A stretch of DNA of 9,619 bases, taken from assembly GCA_947475795.1 (NCBI GenBank), contig CANJOX010000106.1, positions 1-9,619 of the forward strand, given 5' to 3'. The notes beneath the pieces are model-generated. The model did no database searches. It saw only the letters and a list, made by a program, of their open reading frames with translations, and was not told the origin of the DNA. Of this stretch, positions 1-5,852 are shown piece after piece (within the stretch, counting starts at the first letter, position 1; each line of letters starts with the position of its first letter). Source of the stretch: Gemmatimonadota bacterium (GTDB lineage: Bacteria; Gemmatimonadota; Gemmatimonadetes; Gemmatimonadales; Gemmatimonadaceae). Position numbers and translations under genes: made by a program.

Positions 1-627
1 GAGCAGATCCACCGCCCCCGTGGCACCGCCTGTGTGCGGGGTTCCGCCGTAGCCCCGTCCGCTCACCTCGGCGGCCAGATGGCCACGCTCGACGAACGCC
101 CCGGCCTCCGCCGCGGCCGTCGCAGCGTCGAGGAGCACCCGCCCCTGCGCGCGCTGCAGCATTGGATTGACGACCGCATCGATCCGGTCGTCCCGCGTCC
201 CCGAGATCATCGCGCGGTTCTCACTGGTGGTCGCGGTCAGCGTCGCGGCGGCCGCGGTGCGGCCCAGTGATGGGGCAGCCCCCGAGGTGCCGCGCTCGTC
301 ACTCACGGGGGCGCCCACGCGGGCACGCAGGCGGGTCAGTGCCTCGCGGGCGCGGGCCGGGGGCGACACGGTGGCGAACCGCCGTTCCGCCTCGGCCACG
401 AACCGGCGGATGGCGGCGCGGCTGTAGGGCCGTTCTCCCACCATCGGTTCGGTCACGAACCCGCTGGTGATGAGCGCGTCGAGGTCCGCGTACGCACCGT
501 CGGTGACGGGCAGGTACGCGGTGGCCTGCGGTGCCGGCCGCGCACGCCCTTGCGCGCGCAGCACGCCGGCGTGGCCGGTGATCACGGCGAGGGCCAGGGC
601 GCCCAGCGTCGCCCGACGCGCGCTCAC
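1..627 (-). CDS. Exported protein resembling the N-terminus of Wzi-type capsule assembly proteins (partial, 3' end off the left edge)
   Basis: An open frame of 209 codons runs from a GTG at 627 to the left edge without a stop. An in-frame TGA lies seven codons upstream of the GTG and no other start codon falls between them, so this start is well constrained. There is no good ribosome-binding site. Residues 1-25 form a signal peptide: SARR, then a hydrophobic stretch GALALAVITG, then an Ala-Gln cleavage site at about 25/26. After it comes a segment (residues 38-84) with the pattern YLPVTDGAYADLDALITSG, then RPYSR and an Arg/Glu-rich helix. This pattern is typical of the mature N-terminus of Wzi-like outer-membrane beta-barrel proteins, which in the known family help hold or assemble surface polysaccharide. 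The barrel itself would lie beyond the window, so the family call is an inference from a short segment. The coding frame is secure; the function is moderately supported. Confidence 0.65.
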   Translation of the reverse strand, partial: MSARRATLGALALAVITGHAGVLRAQGRARPAPQATAYLPVTDGAYADLDALITSGFVTEPMVGERPYSRAAIRRFVAEAERRFATVSPPARAREALTRLRARVGAPVSDERGTSGAAPSLGRTAAAATLTATTSENRAMISGTRDDRIDAVVNPMLQRAQGRVLLDAATAAAEAGAFVERGHLAAEVSGRGYGGTPHTGGATGAVDLL

Positions 628-697
628 GATGGTCGCACCGGCGGCTCAGGCGCGCGGTCGTCCCCGCATTGAATATCCGTGTGCAGGCCCATGCGGA

Positions 698-706
698 ATT
701 CTAGCA
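698..706 (-). promoter_or_regulatory. Extended -10-like element upstream of the Wzi-like gene
   Basis: Read on the minus strand this is TGC followed by TAGAAT, matching the extended -10 form TGn-TATAAT with one mismatch in the hexamer. It is one of the few A/T-rich patches in the spacer and lies about 70 bases upstream of the GTG at 627. No convincing -35 hexamer sits at the usual distance, which would suit an extended -10 promoter. Prediction only. Confidence 0.35.
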
Positions 707-707
707 T

Positions 708-722
708 GCCACGGCATGTGGC
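708..722. repeat. Inverted repeat, possible operator
   Basis: GCCAC and GTGGC form a perfect 5-bp inverted repeat around a 5-base centre (GGCAT). It sits immediately upstream of the minus-strand extended -10-like element at 698-706, where a regulator could block or assist RNA polymerase. The symmetry is visible in the sequence; an operator role is inferred, and short GC-rich inverted repeats are common in such a genome. Confidence 0.3.
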
Positions 723-730
723 CGGTGACG

Positions 731-762
731 CGGCACCGGTCGCGGCACCGGTCGCGGCGCCG
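731..762. repeat. 12-bp tandem repeat in the divergent spacer
   Basis: Two perfect copies of CGGCACCGGTCG lie at 731-742 and 743-754, followed by a degenerate partial copy (CGGCGCCG) at 755-762. Each perfect copy contains the palindrome ACCGGT, so two identical palindromes are spaced 12 bp apart. The repeat lies between the divergent genes starting at 627 and 872, upstream of a -10-like element at 780. It could be a paired regulator site or simple slippage; the rest of the spacer (628-871) shows nothing gene-like. Confidence 0.4.
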
Positions 763-779
763 ATGATCGGGGGACGCCG

Positions 780-787
780 TAGATTGC
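780..787 (+). promoter_or_regulatory. -10-like element TAGATTGC upstream of the lipocalin-like gene
   Basis: TAGATT matches the TATAAT -10 hexamer at four of six positions and lies 84 bases before the ATG at 872. The identical 8-mer TAGATTGC recurs upstream of the FAH-family gene at 4425-4432, which is the main reason to note it. No recognisable -35 element precedes it. Confidence 0.3.
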
Positions 788-871
788 CTGTGCCGCCCGG
801 CATGCGCGGCGCTCTCGGGCCCGCCGGCACGACGACGGCGCCGTGTCACCGTCCCCCCACCAACTCAGATC

Positions 872-1396
872 ATGCGCTCAGGTCGCTCCCACTGGGGTTT
901 CGCGCGGCTCGTCACATCGCTCCTCGCGCTGGTGACCACCGCGGCGGTGGCGGGCGCGCAGACGCCGATCGGCACGTGGACGCTGGTGTCCCGCACCGAC
1001 AGTTCGGCCGCCGGCGTGCAACCGGCCGACGGGCCGCTGGGTGCCGACCCGATCGCGTGGATCAGCTACGATGCGCAGGGGCACGTGGCCGCGCAGTTGA
1101 TGGCGCGCGACCGCACGCGCGGGCCCGTGGTATCGAGTGCCCCGGCGCTCCGCGATCCGAACAACAGTGCGGCCAGCGACGGATACGATGCCTACTTCGG
1201 CACGTATGTCATCGACGCCGCGGCCGGGATCGTGCGGCATCAGCTCCTGGGGGCGCTGTCTCCAGCCGATGTGGGGCGCACCCTCCAGCGTCACTTTCTG
1301 CTGCGCGGCGACACGCTGTTGATCTGGTTCGACGCGCGGCGCACGGACGGCTCAGCGGTGACGCGTCGGCTGCTGTGGCGCCGCATCGGCTCGTAG
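872..1396 (+). CDS. Exported lipocalin-like domain protein
   Basis: This is a complete 174-residue protein. Residues 1-29 form a signal peptide: Arg residues, then the hydrophobic run LVTSLLALVTTAAVAG, then cleavage at AGA-Q. The mature protein fits the short lipocalin-like (Lipocalin_5 type) family. GTWTLVS at 34-40 is the family's opening strand. It is followed by the pattern PIAWISYDAQGHVAAQLM (60-77) with RDRTR, then YFGTYVID (108-115), and closing strands HFLLRGDTLLIWF. These proteins form small beta-barrels of about 130-150 residues and are mostly of unknown ligand; here it would act in the periplasm or outside the cell. The gene stands alone, divergent from the Wzi-like gene and convergent with cysNC, and there is no clear Shine-Dalgarno sequence before the ATG. 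The family assignment is fairly secure; the ligand cannot be read from the sequence. Confidence 0.8.
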   Translation: MRSGRSHWGFARLVTSLLALVTTAAVAGAQTPIGTWTLVSRTDSSAAGVQPADGPLGADPIAWISYDAQGHVAAQLMARDRTRGPVVSSAPALRDPNNSAASDGYDAYFGTYVIDAAAGIVRHQLLGALSPADVGRTLQRHFLLRGDTLLIWFDARRTDGSAVTRRLLWRRIGS

Positions 1397-1423
1397 CTGA
1401 CGGGCGCGACGATCCGGTGGCGC

Positions 1424-1466
1424 GGCAGGAGACGGCGGTGAAGGCCATCGCCGCCCATACCCTGCC
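1424..1466. terminator. Hairpin between convergent genes, possible bidirectional terminator
   Basis: The gap between the stop of the lipocalin-like gene (1396) and the stop of cysNC (1481) holds two nested stems. The inner stem pairs GGCGGTG (1434-1440) with CGCCGCC (1449-1455), including one G-T wobble. The outer stem pairs GGCAGG (1424-1429) with CCTGCC (1461-1466). No T-run follows on either strand, so it is not a textbook intrinsic terminator. Its position between two gene ends favours a role in stopping or protecting both transcripts. Confidence 0.4.
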
Positions 1467-1480
1467 GGTCTGCCGTCCTG

Positions 1481-3376
1481 TCACGTGTGGTGCGGCCGCG
1501 GGGCCATGCGGCGCACGAGCCCCAGCACCGCGCCGACCGCGGCGTCCACCGACAGCACGCTCGTGTCCATCACCAGCTCGGCGTGTTCCGGCGCCTCGTA
1601 CGGCGTACTCACGCCGGTGAGGCCGAGCGCCGCTCCGTTGGCTTCCTGCGCGTACAACCCCTTCGTGTCGCGCGCCCGCAGGACGTCGAGGGGCGAGGTC
1701 AACTGCACCTCCGCAAAGCGCTCGTGGGCGAACAACGCCCGCACGGCGTCGCGGTCCGCGCGGTACGGTGACACGAACGCGCACAGCACCACGCACCCCG
1801 ACTCGTACAGCACGCGTGCCACTTCGCCGGCGCGCCGGATGTTCTCCGCCCGATCGCGCCGGCTGAATCCCAAGTCGCCGTTCAGGCCATGCCGCAGCTG
1901 GTCGCCATCGAGCAGGACCGTCCGGTAGCCGTCCGCGAACAGCTGGCGTTCCACCGCGCGCGCCACCGTGCTCTTGCCCGTACCCGACAGCCCCGTGAGC
2001 CAGATCACCGCGGCACGGTGCCCCTGCACCGCCTCGCGTTCGGCGCGCGGGATGTTCCAGTCCTCCCACGTCACGTTGGCCGACACGGTCGACGCGGGCA
2101 TCCGCTCCGGCGGTTTCACCTCACCGCGGATCATCCCCGCTCCCACCGTCTCGTTCGTCGCGGGATCGATGAGGATGAAGCTGCCGGTCGCGCTGTTCAC
2201 CCGATAGCTGTCGAAGCAGAGCGGTTGTGCCGTGGTAATCTCCACGCGGCCGATGTCGTTCACCGCCAAGGTAGACGCCGGATCACGGTGCAGCGTGTCC
2301 ACGTCCACGCGGTATTCGATGCGCTCCACGAACGCCTGCACCTCCCGTGACGTGTGCCGCAGCACGTACGGCCGCCCGATCGCGAGCGACGTGTCATTCA
2401 TCCAGCAGAGGTACGCCTCGAAGCGATCCGACACGACGGGCCGGTTCTTCCGGCGCACGAGCATGTCGCCGCGCGACACGTCGATTTCGTCCTCGAGCGT
2501 GATCACCACGGCGTCGCCGACCTCCGCGCCCTCGCGTGATCCGTCGTACGTTGCGATACCCTTCACGCGCGAGCCGACGCCCGATGGCAACGACACGACC
2601 TCGTCGCCCACCCGCACGGCCCCCGACGCGACGGTCCCCGCGAAGCCGCGGAAGGATTGGTTGGGGCGCACCACATACTGCACGGGGAAACGAAAGTCGA
2701 TCGTGTTGCGCCGCTTGCCGGGGGACACACTTTCCAAGTGATGCAGCAACGGGCCCCCCTGAAACCAGGGCATCCGCGTGGACGGCGACACCACGTTGTC
2801 GCCCAGCAGCGCCGACATCGGCATGCACGTGATGTCACTCACCGTGAGTTTGCCGGCGAACGCCGTGAAGTCCGCGACGATGGCGCGGAAAACGTCTTCC
2901 GACCAGTCCACCAGATCCATCTTGTTGACCGCCACCACGAGATGCGGAATACCAAGCAGCGATGCGATGAAGGCGTGCCGACGCGATTGCGTGAGCACGC
3001 CTTTGCGGGCGTCCACGAGCACGACGGCGAGATCGGCCGTGGAGGCGCCGGTCACCATGTTCCGCGTGTACTGCACGTGGCCGGGCGTATCGGCCAGGAT
3101 GAACTTGCGCCGCGGCGTGGCGAAGTAGCGGTACGCCACGTCGATCGTGATCTTCTGCTCGCGTTCCGCCCGCAAGCCGTCGGTGAGCAACGCGAGATTG
3201 ATCCCGTCGTCGCCGAGTCGCCGGCTGGCGTCTTCGATCTGCTCCAGTTGGTCTTCGAAAATTGACTTCGTGTCGTACAGCAGGCGGCCGATCAGCGTGC
3301 TCTTGCCGTCGTCCACGCTGCCGGCGGTGGCGATGCGCAGCAGATCCATGCCCGCGTAGGCGGTCGTGGTGGGCAT
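1481..3376 (-). CDS. cysNC: Bifunctional sulfate adenylyltransferase subunit 1 / adenylylsulfate kinase (CysN-CysC fusion)
   Basis: This 631-residue protein joins two steps of sulfate activation in the cytoplasm. The N-terminal part (about 1-440) is the CysN GTPase, which drives ATP sulfurylase (ATP + sulfate to APS) together with CysD. Its GTP-binding motifs are intact: P-loop GSVDDGKST (19-27), DTPGH (96-100) and NKMD (151-154), followed by EF-Tu-like beta-barrel domains. The C-terminal part (about 450-631) is APS kinase, which phosphorylates APS to PAPS. It has P-loop GLSGTGKST (462-470), DGDQLRHGL (490-498), FVSPYRADR (534-542) with the expected serine, KGLYA (572-576) and TPYEAPEH. The length is that expected for a CysN plus CysC fusion. 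The ATG at 3376 overlaps the cysD stop by one base (TGATG), and an AAGGTGG Shine-Dalgarno-like sequence lies 10 bases upstream inside cysD, pointing to coupled translation. Both halves look catalytically complete. Confidence 0.97.
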   Translation of the reverse strand: MPTTTAYAGMDLLRIATAGSVDDGKSTLIGRLLYDTKSIFEDQLEQIEDASRRLGDDGINLALLTDGLRAEREQKITIDVAYRYFATPRRKFILADTPGHVQYTRNMVTGASTADLAVVLVDARKGVLTQSRRHAFIASLLGIPHLVVAVNKMDLVDWSEDVFRAIVADFTAFAGKLTVSDITCMPMSALLGDNVVSPSTRMPWFQGGPLLHHLESVSPGKRRNTIDFRFPVQYVVRPNQSFRGFAGTVASGAVRVGDEVVSLPSGVGSRVKGIATYDGSREGAEVGDAVVITLEDEIDVSRGDMLVRRKNRPVVSDRFEAYLCWMNDTSLAIGRPYVLRHTSREVQAFVERIEYRVDVDTLHRDPASTLAVNDIGRVEITTAQPLCFDSYRVNSATGSFILIDPATNETVGAGMIRGEVKPPERMPASTVSANVTWEDWNIPRAEREAVQGHRAAVIWLTGLSGTGKSTVARAVERQLFADGYRTVLLDGDQLRHGLNGDLGFSRRDRAENIRRAGEVARVLYESGCVVLCAFVSPYRADRDAVRALFAHERFAEVQLTSPLDVLRARDTKGLYAQEANGAALGLTGVSTPYEAPEHAELVMDTSVLSVDAAVGAVLGLVRRMAPRPHHT

Positions 3377-4281
3377 CAGAAGTACCCCACCTTTTTCCGG
3401 TCTTCCATCGCTGCCTCGGAGCGTTTGTCGTCGCTGCGGCCACCGCGCTCCGTGACCCGGGCGGCGGCTGTCTCGACGATGATCTCGTCAACCGTGGTGG
3501 CATTGGAGATGACGGCGCCGGTGCAGGTGGCGTCGCCGATCGTGCGGAACCGCACCACGCGACGCTCGGCAGTTTCGTGCGCCATGAGCGTGATGTAGTC
3601 GGTCTTGGCCAGATAGATCCCGTCCCGGCGAACGACTTCCCGTTCGTGCGCGAAATAGAGCGACGGCATCGGGATTTCCTCCAGGGCGATGTATTGCCAG
3701 ATATCCATCTCGGTCCAGTTGGAGATGGGGAACACCCGGAAGTGCTCGCCCGGCTGGTGGCGCCCGTTGTAGAGACTCCAGAGTTCGGGGCGCTGGTTCT
3801 TGGGGTCCCATTGACCGAAGCGATCCCGGTGCGAGAAGACGCGCTCCTTTGCGCGCGCTTTTTCCTCGTCGCGTCGGGCGCCGCCGATCGCGGCATCCGC
3901 GCGGTGATCGCGCAACGCATCGAGCAGCGTCACCGTTTGCAGCGCGTTCCGGCTGGCCAGCGGCCCGCGCTCTTCGGTCACCCGTCCCTGATCGATCGAG
4001 TCCTGCACGGAGGCCACCCGCAGATCGCACCCCAGCACCGCGGCAAAGTCGTCGCGGAAGCGGATGGTTTCGTCGAAGTTGTGCCCCGTGTCGATGTGCA
4101 GCAGCGGGAACGGGATCGGCGCCGGATGGAACGCTTTGCGCGCGAGCCAGGCCACGACAATGGAGTCCTTGCCACCGGAAAACAGCAGGACGGGGCGCTC
4201 GAACTGCGCCGCCACTTCCCGCAACACGTGGATGGATTCGTTCTCGAGGGCCAACAGATGACCGCGCACGTCCGCCTTCAT
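3376..4281 (-). CDS. cysD: Sulfate adenylyltransferase subunit 2 (CysD)
   Basis: CysD is the catalytic subunit of ATP sulfurylase and makes APS from sulfate and ATP with the CysN GTPase encoded just downstream. The chosen ATG at 4281 gives 301 residues, the usual family length, and the protein starts MKADVRGHLLALENESIHVL, which aligns with the standard CysD N-terminus. Longer in-frame starts exist (for example at 4332), but they add residues with no family resemblance. Neither start has a clear Shine-Dalgarno sequence. The PP-loop nucleotide-binding motif SGGKDS is at 35-40, followed by PFPLLHIDTGHNF and RRDEEKARAKER. The stretch FPISNWTEMDIWQYI and the C-terminus KKVGYF are also hallmarks of CysD. 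It is the first gene of a two-gene operon with cysNC. No cysH, cysI or sulfate transporter genes are in the window, so whether the PAPS feeds sulfite production or sulfation cannot be told here. Confidence 0.97.
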   Translation of the reverse strand: MKADVRGHLLALENESIHVLREVAAQFERPVLLFSGGKDSIVVAWLARKAFHPAPIPFPLLHIDTGHNFDETIRFRDDFAAVLGCDLRVASVQDSIDQGRVTEERGPLASRNALQTVTLLDALRDHRADAAIGGARRDEEKARAKERVFSHRDRFGQWDPKNQRPELWSLYNGRHQPGEHFRVFPISNWTEMDIWQYIALEEIPMPSLYFAHEREVVRRDGIYLAKTDYITLMAHETAERRVVRFRTIGDATCTGAVISNATTVDEIIVETAAARVTERGGRSDDKRSEAAMEDRKKVGYF

Positions 4282-4347
4282 GGTGCGTCGCCGGTGGAGA
4301 GGAGAGAGAGCCAGTCGCGGCCGGTCATTCATGCGATCACGGTCGAT

Positions 4348-4355
4348 GGAATGTA
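4348..4355 (-). promoter_or_regulatory. Weak -10-like element upstream of cysD
   Basis: On the minus strand this reads TACATTCC, about 66 bases upstream of the cysD ATG at 4281. It resembles TATAAT at four of six positions and matches the TAGATTGC element seen elsewhere in this window at six of eight positions. No -35 hexamer is visible. The surrounding divergent spacer (4282-4486) also holds a 6-bp inverted repeat (4361-4366 with 4383-4388) and the palindrome CCACGTGG at 4411-4418; no riboswitch was recognised. Confidence 0.25.
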
Positions 4356-4424
4356 CGGGGCGTTCGCGAGCCGAGCGAGCGCCGAACGACGTGTGCCGTG
4401 CCGTGCCGCGCCACGTGGTGCACA

Positions 4425-4432
4425 TAGATTGC
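4425..4432 (+). promoter_or_regulatory. -10-like element TAGATTGC upstream of the FAH-family gene
   Basis: This is the same 8-mer as at 780-787, here 54 bases before the ATG at 4487. It follows directly on the palindromes CCACGTGG (4411-4418) and GTGCAC (4418-4423), where a regulator could sit. No good -35 hexamer is present upstream; GTGCC is repeated there instead. Confidence 0.35.
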
Positions 4433-4472
4433 AGCGGTGGCCCCGGCTGGGACCACCACGGGTTTCTTCGCA

Positions 4473-4484
4473 GAGGGAAGGGAG
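4473..4484 (+). promoter_or_regulatory. Purine-rich ribosome-binding site that sets the FAH-family start
   Basis: GAGGGAAGGGAG lies just upstream of the ATG at 4487, with GAGGG about 9 bases from it. It is the strongest Shine-Dalgarno-like sequence in the window. It supports 4487 as the start over the upstream in-frame starts, whose extra residues are arginine- and serine-rich and look non-coding. Confidence 0.7.
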
Positions 4485-4486
4485 AT

Positions 4487-5629
4487 ATGGTGCGTCGCGT
4501 CGTCATCAGCCTCGTGGCCTCGATCGGGTTCGCCGCGGTGTACCTCGCCTGGACACCGGCCGGACCGGTGCGGGGCGTGCGCCCGTCGGTGTCGGCACCC
4601 AGTGTGACGATCGCGCCGACCAGCGACGCCCTGACGTTCGCCCGGCTGGGCACGCAGACCATCGCGGTCAGTCGCTATGTCGATGGCGAGGTGACCGGCG
4701 TGCCGATCGGGACACCGGGCGAAGACGCCATCACCCTCGTCAACCGGTTGGGCTATGACGGGGTGCGCGCGCTCATCACGGCCGGCGGCGCGTCCATCCG
4801 CGCGCGAGTGGCCGCACTCGCCGTGCCGGTCGATCTGTTGGGCACGCACATCGCGGCGGGCACCAACTATCGCGAGCATGCTGACGAGGCGACGGTGGAC
4901 GGCGGACCGTTTCTGTTTGCCAAGTACGTCGCGCCCACGCCGTCGCGGGCGCCCGTCCCGGCGGGTGACGCCTTGCTCGACTACGAAGTGGAGCTGTGTC
5001 TCGTGACCATGGCGCCGGCCACGCCGGGTCAGCGGGCCACGGGCGGGCTGCTGCTGTGCAACGACGTGACCGATCGGGCCACGTTGCTGCGCGAGGTCGA
5101 CGCCGATCATCCCGAGTCCGGCGTCGGCTTCACGAGCGGCAAAAGCGCGCCCGGCTATTTGCCGGTGGGTGACCTGTTTGTCGTGCCGCGTGATCTCGAT
5201 GCGTTTGTGCAGGGGGTGACGCTGCAACTGTCCGTGAACGGCACAGAGCGTCAACGCACCACGGCCACGAAGTGGATCTGGGATCTGGACCGCCTGCTCG
5301 TCGAGGCCGGCGCGTTGCGGGATCAGACATGGGCCTACTGGGGCGGCACGGCACGGTTGCCGTTCACTGCCGACGGGCAGGTGCCCGCGCGCACCCTGCT
5401 CCTGGCAGGCACACCCGGCGGCACCGTGTTCGCCGGTGTCGATGTGCGCGCGATCGGGCGCGGCGTCGTGAGGTGGCTTGCCGGCGGCTGGGACCGCCCT
5501 GTCACGCGGCAGGCGATCGAGAGCTACATCGCCCTCGCGCGGGAGCAGCAGCGTTATCTGCAACCCGGCGACCGCATCACCATCCGCGTGGATGGGCTGG
5601 GATCGATGGACAGTCCCGTCGTCCGCTAG
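4487..5629 (+). CDS. Fumarylacetoacetate hydrolase family protein with an N-terminal membrane anchor
   Basis: The protein has 380 residues. FAH-family enzymes cleave or decarboxylate beta-diketo or 2-oxo acids with a divalent metal, often in aromatic-compound breakdown. The family signature is clear in order: GTHIAAGTNYREH (119-131), the metal-binding E-x-E in DYEVEL (Glu167 and Glu169), and NDVTDR (192-197). These are followed by GKSAPGYLPVG (218-228), VNGTERQ (250-256), AGTPGG (307-312) and the closing PGDRITIRVDGLG (360-372). The catalytic fold therefore looks complete. The odd part is residues 1-22: MVRR followed by the hydrophobic run VVISLVASIGFAAVYLAW, then a Pro/Val-rich linker to about residue 45. 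This looks like a signal anchor that would place the enzyme on the periplasmic side, whereas the family is normally cytosolic. The substrate is unknown and no catabolic neighbours are present. The start is supported by a strong ribosome-binding site. Confidence 0.9.
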   Translation: MVRRVVISLVASIGFAAVYLAWTPAGPVRGVRPSVSAPSVTIAPTSDALTFARLGTQTIAVSRYVDGEVTGVPIGTPGEDAITLVNRLGYDGVRALITAGGASIRARVAALAVPVDLLGTHIAAGTNYREHADEATVDGGPFLFAKYVAPTPSRAPVPAGDALLDYEVELCLVTMAPATPGQRATGGLLLCNDVTDRATLLREVDADHPESGVGFTSGKSAPGYLPVGDLFVVPRDLDAFVQGVTLQLSVNGTERQRTTATKWIWDLDRLLVEAGALRDQTWAYWGGTARLPFTADGQVPARTLLLAGTPGGTVFAGVDVRAIGRGVVRWLAGGWDRPVTRQAIESYIALAREQQRYLQPGDRITIRVDGLGSMDSPVVR

Positions 5630-5656
5630 ATCGATCAGGACGCGCGCACTCGTGGG

Positions 5657-5770
5657 ATGTATCACGCGACGCTGGCGCTGGACATGGAGCAGATTGCACG
5701 GGATGTCGCGACGCTGGAGCGCGCCGGGCAGTCGCGTGCCGCGCGCATGCACTGCGCCGCTGACTCTTGA
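5657..5770 (+). other. Short ORF of doubtful status, in frame after the FAH-family stop
   Basis: After the TAG at 5627-5629 the same frame stays open for 46 more codons to a TGA at 5768-5770. It contains an ATG at 5657 that would give a 37-residue peptide starting MYHATLALDMEQIARDVATL. Third positions are GC-rich, and the middle could form an amphipathic helix. I do not recognise it, and no ribosome-binding site precedes the ATG. It may be a remnant of a longer C-terminus or of a lost gene, or chance in a GC-rich genome. The rest of the 5630-5852 spacer holds only the promoter-like element at 5767-5796. Confidence 0.2.
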
Positions 5771-5796
5771 CCCGTGGGCGTCACATCCTAGCTTTG
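5767..5796 (+). promoter_or_regulatory. Promoter-like element of Bacteroidota type before the 5853 gene
   Basis: TTG at 5767-5769 is followed after 19 bases by TAGCTTTG at 5789-5796. This fits the known Bacteroidota housekeeping promoter pattern (TTG or TTTG, about 19-21 bases, then TAnnTTTG). It can also be read as a sigma-70 type site, with TTGACC at 5767-5772, a 16-bp spacer and TAGCTT. The start codon is 57 bases beyond the element. It overlaps the stop of the doubtful short ORF. Prediction only; its position and the double match make it the best promoter candidate in the window. Confidence 0.45.
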
Positions 5797-5852
5797 CCAC
5801 GTGTGCGCCTCACCGGACACTACCTCGGCGCACCTCACCCGGACACGTGTTT

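Noticed and set aside
679..1620. A 313-codon plus-strand open frame across the lipocalin-like gene and the end of cysNC
   Set aside because: It overlaps two supported genes in another frame, and its product is Arg/Ala/Pro-rich without domains.
4282..4332. A longer cysD start (ATG at 4332) adding 17 residues
   Set aside because: The added residues (MNDRPRLALSPLHRRRT) have no counterpart in CysD proteins, and the start at 4281 gives the usual family length. There is no better ribosome-binding site at 4332.
3262..4758. A 498-codon plus-strand open frame opposite cysD and the start of cysNC
   Set aside because: It lies antisense to well-supported cysD and cysNC, and its product is rich in Arg, Gly, His and Pro with no family pattern. 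Long antisense frames are expected at about 70% GC.
4337..5800. A 487-codon minus-strand open frame opposite the FAH-family gene
   Set aside because: It is antisense to a gene with clear FAH motifs and a strong ribosome-binding site, and its His/Arg-rich product has no recognisable domain.
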